Shown here: in pieces, positions 6,494-9,669 of the stretch | Layout of the letters: the number at the start of each line of letters is the position of its first letter | Numbering within the stretch: position 1 is the first letter of the stretch | Source: Defluviitaleaceae bacterium | Lineage (GTDB): Bacteria; Bacillota; Clostridia; Lachnospirales; UBA5962 | Assembly (NCBI GenBank): GCA_009787435.1 | Contig: WRFW01000177.1 | Location: 1 to 9,669 of the forward strand | Direction: 5' to 3' | DNA: 9,669 nt | Program-made: the position numbers and the translations under genes | Notes under the pieces: generated by a model | What the model saw: the letters and a program-made list of their open reading frames with translations, nothing else | The model's database searches: none | What the model was told of the DNA's origin: nothing

Positions 6494-7729
6494 ATGGAGA
6501 TGATGATATTATCAAGCCCTATATTTTCAGAAGATATGAGCGTTTATGGCTATAGGTTTGCAAATAAAAAATGTGCTGATTTGCTAGCCTTTAGAGCAGT
6601 GTCAAATTTAAGCAGAGATGCTGTTAACCCCAAAATGTTAAGTATTATTGAAGAAATCGGCTTAAATGCTTTAACTAACAATTTGCCTATATTTATATCT
6701 ATAAATCCAATAACTTTAATGGCAAATTTAGATTTTAAAATTCCTACCGAAAAAGTTATATTTAATATAGACCAAAATGTAATTCCAGAAGAAATGTATT
6801 TAAACCGCATATCAAAATTAAAAGAGCAAGGCTACAGATTTGCACTAAATATAATTCATGATTTTGAAGAGTATAAACCTCTGGCACTCTTAATGGACTA
6901 TTTAGTTGTAGACCAAGCGTTAACTAATAAAAAGCAAGCAATAGCATTTATGGAAAATCTAAAAATAGAAGCCCCAAATATTAAATTTGTTGCAAGCAGT
7001 GTTAATGGTTTTCATATGTTTAATTTAAGCAAAGTTACAGGCTATAGCCTTTTTGAGGGGCGTTTTTATCATGTGCCTGTTACACTAGGCGAGCAAGCAG
7101 ATACACCGCTTAAAGCTCTTTCTCTTCAATTAATAAATGTAGTGAACAAAGAAAATTTTGAATTAGACGAAGTGAGCAAAATAGTAATTAAAGACCCTAT
7201 GCTTTCTGTTTCTTTGCTTCGGTATATAAATATTCAAAATTTTGACCAAAAAATAAATTCTATAAGCCATGCAGTTGCTCTTTTAGGGCAAAAAGAAGTT
7301 ATAAAATGGGTTAATGTTGTTGGGGCAACTTCTTTAGCAAATGGTAAACCGGCTGCAATTTCTAAGCTTTCACTAATAAGGGCTAAATTTGCTGAAAATT
7401 TAGCAGTTGTGTTTGGTATAGAAAATGAATCTTATTCAACTTTTTTAATGGGCTTATTTTCTGTTTTAGATGTTATATTAAATACAGACATTAAAACAGC
7501 ATTAGATGATTTGTCTGTTAAAGAAGAAATATATGAAGCCTTAGTGTTAGGTAAAGGACCTTATATAGATATTTACAATTTTATATTGGCATATGAAGCA
7601 GGGGACTGGTCTGAAATAGCACGTTTTAGCATTTTGCAAAATATTAAACCAGAGCTTGCAGCAAAAGCCTATGTAGACACTTTAAAATGGTATAAAGAAA
7701 CTATAGACCTTTTAGAGGGTGAGAGATAA
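6494..7729 (+). CDS. YuxH-like protein: degenerate EAL plus HDOD domain
   Basis: This 411-residue protein has the two-part build of the YuxH/CdgJ family. The N-terminal 200 residues align with an EAL domain (PIFSEDMSVYGYRF at 9-22 is the usual opening), but the catalytic set is gone: no EAL motif, FALNIIHDF (116-124) where catalytic EALs have LDDFG, VASSVN (166-171) instead of the E-G-V-E motif, and LFEGRFY (186-192) instead of Q-G-Y. The C-terminal half is an HDOD domain (about 205-395): LDEVSKIVIKDPMLSVSLLRYIN (224-246), ISHAVALLGQKEVIKW (257-272), then IYNFILAYEAGDW (360-372). HDOD domains resemble HD phosphodiesterases without the metal ligands and usually act through protein contacts in signalling and motility control. 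It is thus probably a non-enzymatic regulator. No membrane segment. Start chosen from AGGAGG eleven bases upstream; ATGs at 6500 and 6503 are alternatives. Confidence 0.9.
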   Translation: MEMMILSSPIFSEDMSVYGYRFANKKCADLLAFRAVSNLSRDAVNPKMLSIIEEIGLNALTNNLPIFISINPITLMANLDFKIPTEKVIFNIDQNVIPEEMYLNRISKLKEQGYRFALNIIHDFEEYKPLALLMDYLVVDQALTNKKQAIAFMENLKIEAPNIKFVASSVNGFHMFNLSKVTGYSLFEGRFYHVPVTLGEQADTPLKALSLQLINVVNKENFELDEVSKIVIKDPMLSVSLLRYINIQNFDQKINSISHAVALLGQKEVIKWVNVVGATSLANGKPAAISKLSLIRAKFAENLAVVFGIENESYSTFLMGLFSVLDVILNTDIKTALDDLSVKEEIYEALVLGKGPYIDIYNFILAYEAGDWSEIARFSILQNIKPELAAKAYVDTLKWYKETIDLLEGER

Positions 7730-7737
7730 AGAAAAAA

Positions 7738-7773
7738 TAAAAATAAGCCACCCAAAGGGGTGGCTTATTTTTA
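7738..7773. terminator. Strong bidirectional intrinsic terminator
   Basis: A perfect 16-bp stem (7738-7753 / 7758-7773) with the four-base loop AAAG has a GC-rich top (GCCACCC/GGGTGGC) and A-rich and T-rich feet, giving a U-tract on either strand. It separates the convergent EAL-HDOD and sufB genes. The right foot overlaps the sufB stop codon (7771-7773), so both transcripts end here with almost no 3' tail. Confidence 0.93.
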
Positions 7774-9192
7774 GCCTATAGAGCCTTCCATTTCTAACTT
7801 TAATAGTTGGTTTAACTCTAATGCATATTCCATCGGTAACTCTCTTGAGAATGGCTCTATAAAGCCCATTATAATCATCTCGGTTGCTTGTTCTTCTGAA
7901 AGCCCACGGCTCATTAAATAGAAAAGCTGTTCTTCCGATACTTTTGAAACTTTTGCTTCATGTTGAATTGTTATATCACCATTTCTCGTTACATTGTAAG
8001 GGATAGTGTCTGATTTACTCATATCATCAAGAATTATTGTATCACATTCAATATTTGTTTTTGCACCATTTGCATTTTTTCCATGCTCCACTAAGCCTAA
8101 ATAAGTAACATTTCCACCATGGCGAGAAAGCGATTTTGATATAATACTAGAAGAAGTGTCTTTTCCTAAGTGAATCATTTTTGCACCGGCATTTTGCGTT
8201 TGTCCTTTTCCGGCAAATGCTATTGAAACAGTCGTCCCTTTTGAGCGGTCGCCTTTAAGGATTACAGCAGGGTATTTCATAGTTATTTTTGAGCCGATAT
8301 TTCCGTCTATCCATTCCATGTGTGCATCATCATCACAAATTGCACGCTTTGTAACTAAGTTTAAAATATTGTTAGACCAGTTTTGGATAGTAGTATAGCG
8401 AGCCTTGCCGCCTTTTTTAATAAATATTTCAACTACTGCAGAGTGTAAAGAGTTTGAAGTGTAAACAGGTGCTGTACACCCCTCTATATAGTGAACGTCT
8501 GCTTCTTCATCTACTATTATTAAAGTACGTTCAAATTGTCCCATACTTTCAGTGTTTATACGGAAGTATGATTGTAAAGGTTTTTCTAATTTAACCCCTT
8601 TAGGCACATATATAAAAGACCCGCCAGACCAAACAGCACTATTTAAAGCTGCAAATTTATTGTCTGTATAAGGAACTACTTTTCCGAAATATTCACGCAA
8701 AAGCTCTGGATGTTCACGAAGTGCTGAATCTGTATCTAAAAAGATAACGCCTTTATCTTCAAGCTCTTTTTGGTTGTTGTGATAAACAACTTCTGATTCA
8801 TATTGTGTAGAAACACCATTTAAATACTTTGCTTCTGCTTCTGGTATCCCTAGCTTGTCAAAAGTTTCTTTTATGCTGTCTGGCACGTCGTCCCAGCTAT
8901 TTTCTGTACGCTCAGATGGCTTAATATAGTATGTGTAAGCGTCAAAATCTACTTCACTCTTTAAATCTGGTCCCCAACTTGGCATAGGTATTTCTAAGAA
9001 CTTTTCATAAGATTTTAGTCTAAAATCTAACATCCATTCTGGTTCGCCTTTTTCTTTAGAAATTGTTCTTATAACTTCTTCAGAAAGCCCTTTTCCAGTG
9101 TCTCTTAAGTTTTTATGGTCTGTAACGAAGCCATATTTATAATCAATAGGCACAGCGTTCATTTCTTCAGACATGTCTCTTTCTTCTATCAT
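7771..9192 (-). CDS. sufB: Iron-sulfur cluster scaffold SufB
   Basis: SufB is the beta-helical core scaffold on which Fe-S clusters are built, working with SufC (ATPase), SufD and a SufS/SufU sulfur supply in the cytoplasm. The 473 residues match family length. Typical stretches are GGSFIYVPKGVKLEKPLQSY (190-209), IIVDEEADVHYIEGC (225-239), HMEWIDGNIGSK (291-302), QTQNAGAKMIHLGKDTSSSI (331-350) and HEAKVSKVSEEQLFYLMSRG (411-430). Cys383 (NIECDT) and Glu412 (HEA) correspond to residues tied to cluster assembly in E. coli SufB (Cys405, Glu434). GGAGG six bases before the ATG supports the start; Met7 is an alternative. It lies downstream of sufU, as the last gene before a terminator, as in the Bacillus order sufCDSUB. 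sufC, sufD and sufS are not in view. Identity is firm. Confidence 0.97.
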   Translation of the reverse strand: MIEERDMSEEMNAVPIDYKYGFVTDHKNLRDTGKGLSEEVIRTISKEKGEPEWMLDFRLKSYEKFLEIPMPSWGPDLKSEVDFDAYTYYIKPSERTENSWDDVPDSIKETFDKLGIPEAEAKYLNGVSTQYESEVVYHNNQKELEDKGVIFLDTDSALREHPELLREYFGKVVPYTDNKFAALNSAVWSGGSFIYVPKGVKLEKPLQSYFRINTESMGQFERTLIIVDEEADVHYIEGCTAPVYTSNSLHSAVVEIFIKKGGKARYTTIQNWSNNILNLVTKRAICDDDAHMEWIDGNIGSKITMKYPAVILKGDRSKGTTVSIAFAGKGQTQNAGAKMIHLGKDTSSSIISKSLSRHGGNVTYLGLVEHGKNANGAKTNIECDTIILDDMSKSDTIPYNVTRNGDITIQHEAKVSKVSEEQLFYLMSRGLSEEQATEMIIMGFIEPFSRELPMEYALELNQLLKLEMEGSIG

Positions 9193-9235
9193 CCTAAACC
9201 TCCGTTTTTTAATTTTTTATATTTTTTAAGAACTT

Positions 9236-9327
9236 TAACATCGTAAGATTAAAAATATAATTACTGAGCGATTTATTTTGCGAAGCAAAACTCTTAAGCC
9301 AAGAACTAATATTTTTAATCTTTGTTA
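9236..9327 (-). repeat. Inverted repeat between sufU and sufB
   Basis: AAGATTAAAAATAT (9245-9258) and ATATTTTTAATCTT (9309-9322) are perfect 14-base inverted copies. Beyond a four-base bulge (9241-9244) the pairing goes on for five bases, TAACA (9236-9240) with TGTTA (9323-9327). The 50-base loop holds another hairpin, TTTTGC-GAA-GCAAAA (9276-9290). The distal arm overlaps the last codons and stop of sufU. No T-run follows, so read-through into sufB is expected. It may be an RNA processing or stability element, or a small degraded mobile element; neither is proven. Confidence 0.6.
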
Positions 9328-9669
9328 TTTTCAATTTCATTTAAAGCCGTTTCTAACGCCTTCCAAGGTATAGTCGCACATTTAATCCTTGCAGGAAATT
9401 GAGAAACTCCTCTGTAGGCTACCGTGTCTCCCATGTCTAAGTTTTCGTTATAAGGCTCGCCTTTTATTAATTCATAAAAGTTGTTCGTTATTTCTCTTGC
9501 TTCTTTTTTTGATTTTCCTGTTAAGGTTTCAGTTAAAACAGAGGCAGAAGAACAACATATAGAGCAGCCAGTGCCATCTTGCCTTATATCTTCTAAAGTG
9601 TCGCCATTTAATTTAACGGCTATTTCTATATCATCGCCACAGGTTGGGTTTTTAAGATGCACTTTATGG
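9315..9669 (-). CDS. sufU: SufU sulfur-transfer protein, N-terminus outside the window
   Basis: SufU is the zinc-containing partner of the cysteine desulfurase SufS, taking persulfide sulfur for Fe-S cluster assembly. The reading frame is open to the window edge (it reads HKVHLKNPTCGD), so the GTG at 9660-9662 is an internal Val and about 25-30 N-terminal residues are missing. The zinc/sulfur ligands of the B. subtilis protein are all present: Cys and Asp of PTCGD, Cys of GCSI, and Cys of IKCATIPWKAL. The insertion between the last two (FYELIKGEPYN...YRGVSQFPAR) is the mark of SufU as opposed to IscU. Two extra cysteines follow the second ligand (GCSICCSSAS). The gene ends 122 bases before sufB, with which it is probably co-transcribed. 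Confidence 0.95.
   Translation of the reverse strand, partial: HKVHLKNPTCGDDIEIAVKLNGDTLEDIRQDGTGCSICCSSASVLTETLTGKSKKEAREITNNFYELIKGEPYNENLDMGDTVAYRGVSQFPARIKCATIPWKALETALNEIENNKD

Noticed and set aside
6550..6810. Minus-strand open frame inside the EAL-HDOD gene
   Set aside because: Antisense shadow of a well-matched domain.
9660..9662. GTG as the start of sufU
   Set aside because: The frame is open upstream to the window edge and family members have a further N-terminal helix before the VHLKNPTCGD segment, so this Val is internal.
1..9669. A new defence or mobile system
   Set aside because: Every long gene has a recognisable housekeeping or signalling family, and there are no transposase, integrase, nuclease or toxin genes, or direct-repeat arrays.

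Overview
The window looks like chromosomal DNA of an AT-rich, Gram-positive anaerobe of the Clostridia. I infer this from the low GC, strong AGGAGG-type ribosome binding sites, a SufU/SufB-type iron-sulfur system, an FtsK/SpoIIIE-type translocase and a YuxH-like EAL/HDOD protein. A Lachnospirales-like host is plausible but cannot be fixed from sequence alone. I see no transposase, phage, CRISPR, tRNA or rRNA signal, and the genes are essentially housekeeping plus signalling.

Layout: (1) 1-2105, minus strand: a DNA translocase (FtsK/SpoIIIE) cut by the window start. (2) 2106-2365: a 260-base divergent spacer with two near-perfect sigma-A promoters of the same form (TTGCAA-N17-TATAAT), one each way, and a hairpin-rich stretch between them. 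(3) 2366-4580, plus strand: lgt (TTG start) followed 25 bases later by a GGDEF-EAL protein whose GGDEF domain is degenerate. (4) 4581-4691: a leader-like gap with a long inverted repeat that can re-pair next to the following ribosome binding site. (5) 4692-6335: a class I SAM methyltransferase and hslO (Hsp33), 12 bases apart. (6) 6336-6493: a structured gap, probably an untranslated leader, before (7) 6494-7729, a degenerate-EAL plus HDOD protein. (8) 7738-7773: a strong bidirectional terminator between convergent genes. (9) 7771-9669, minus strand: sufB and, upstream of it, the 3' part of sufU, cut by the window end.

The genes form three functional groups: chromosome segregation and envelope lipoprotein maturation (ftsK, lgt), redox/iron-sulfur maintenance (hslO, sufU, sufB), and signalling (the GGDEF-EAL and EAL-HDOD proteins). 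The two signalling proteins are complementary: one keeps the EAL metal ligands with a degraded GGDEF, the other has a degraded EAL fused to HDOD. I did not find a convincing wholly new system. The best leads are two non-coding leaders (4583-4682 and about 6329-6493), the EAL arginine-to-serine change, and the missing His of Lgt.
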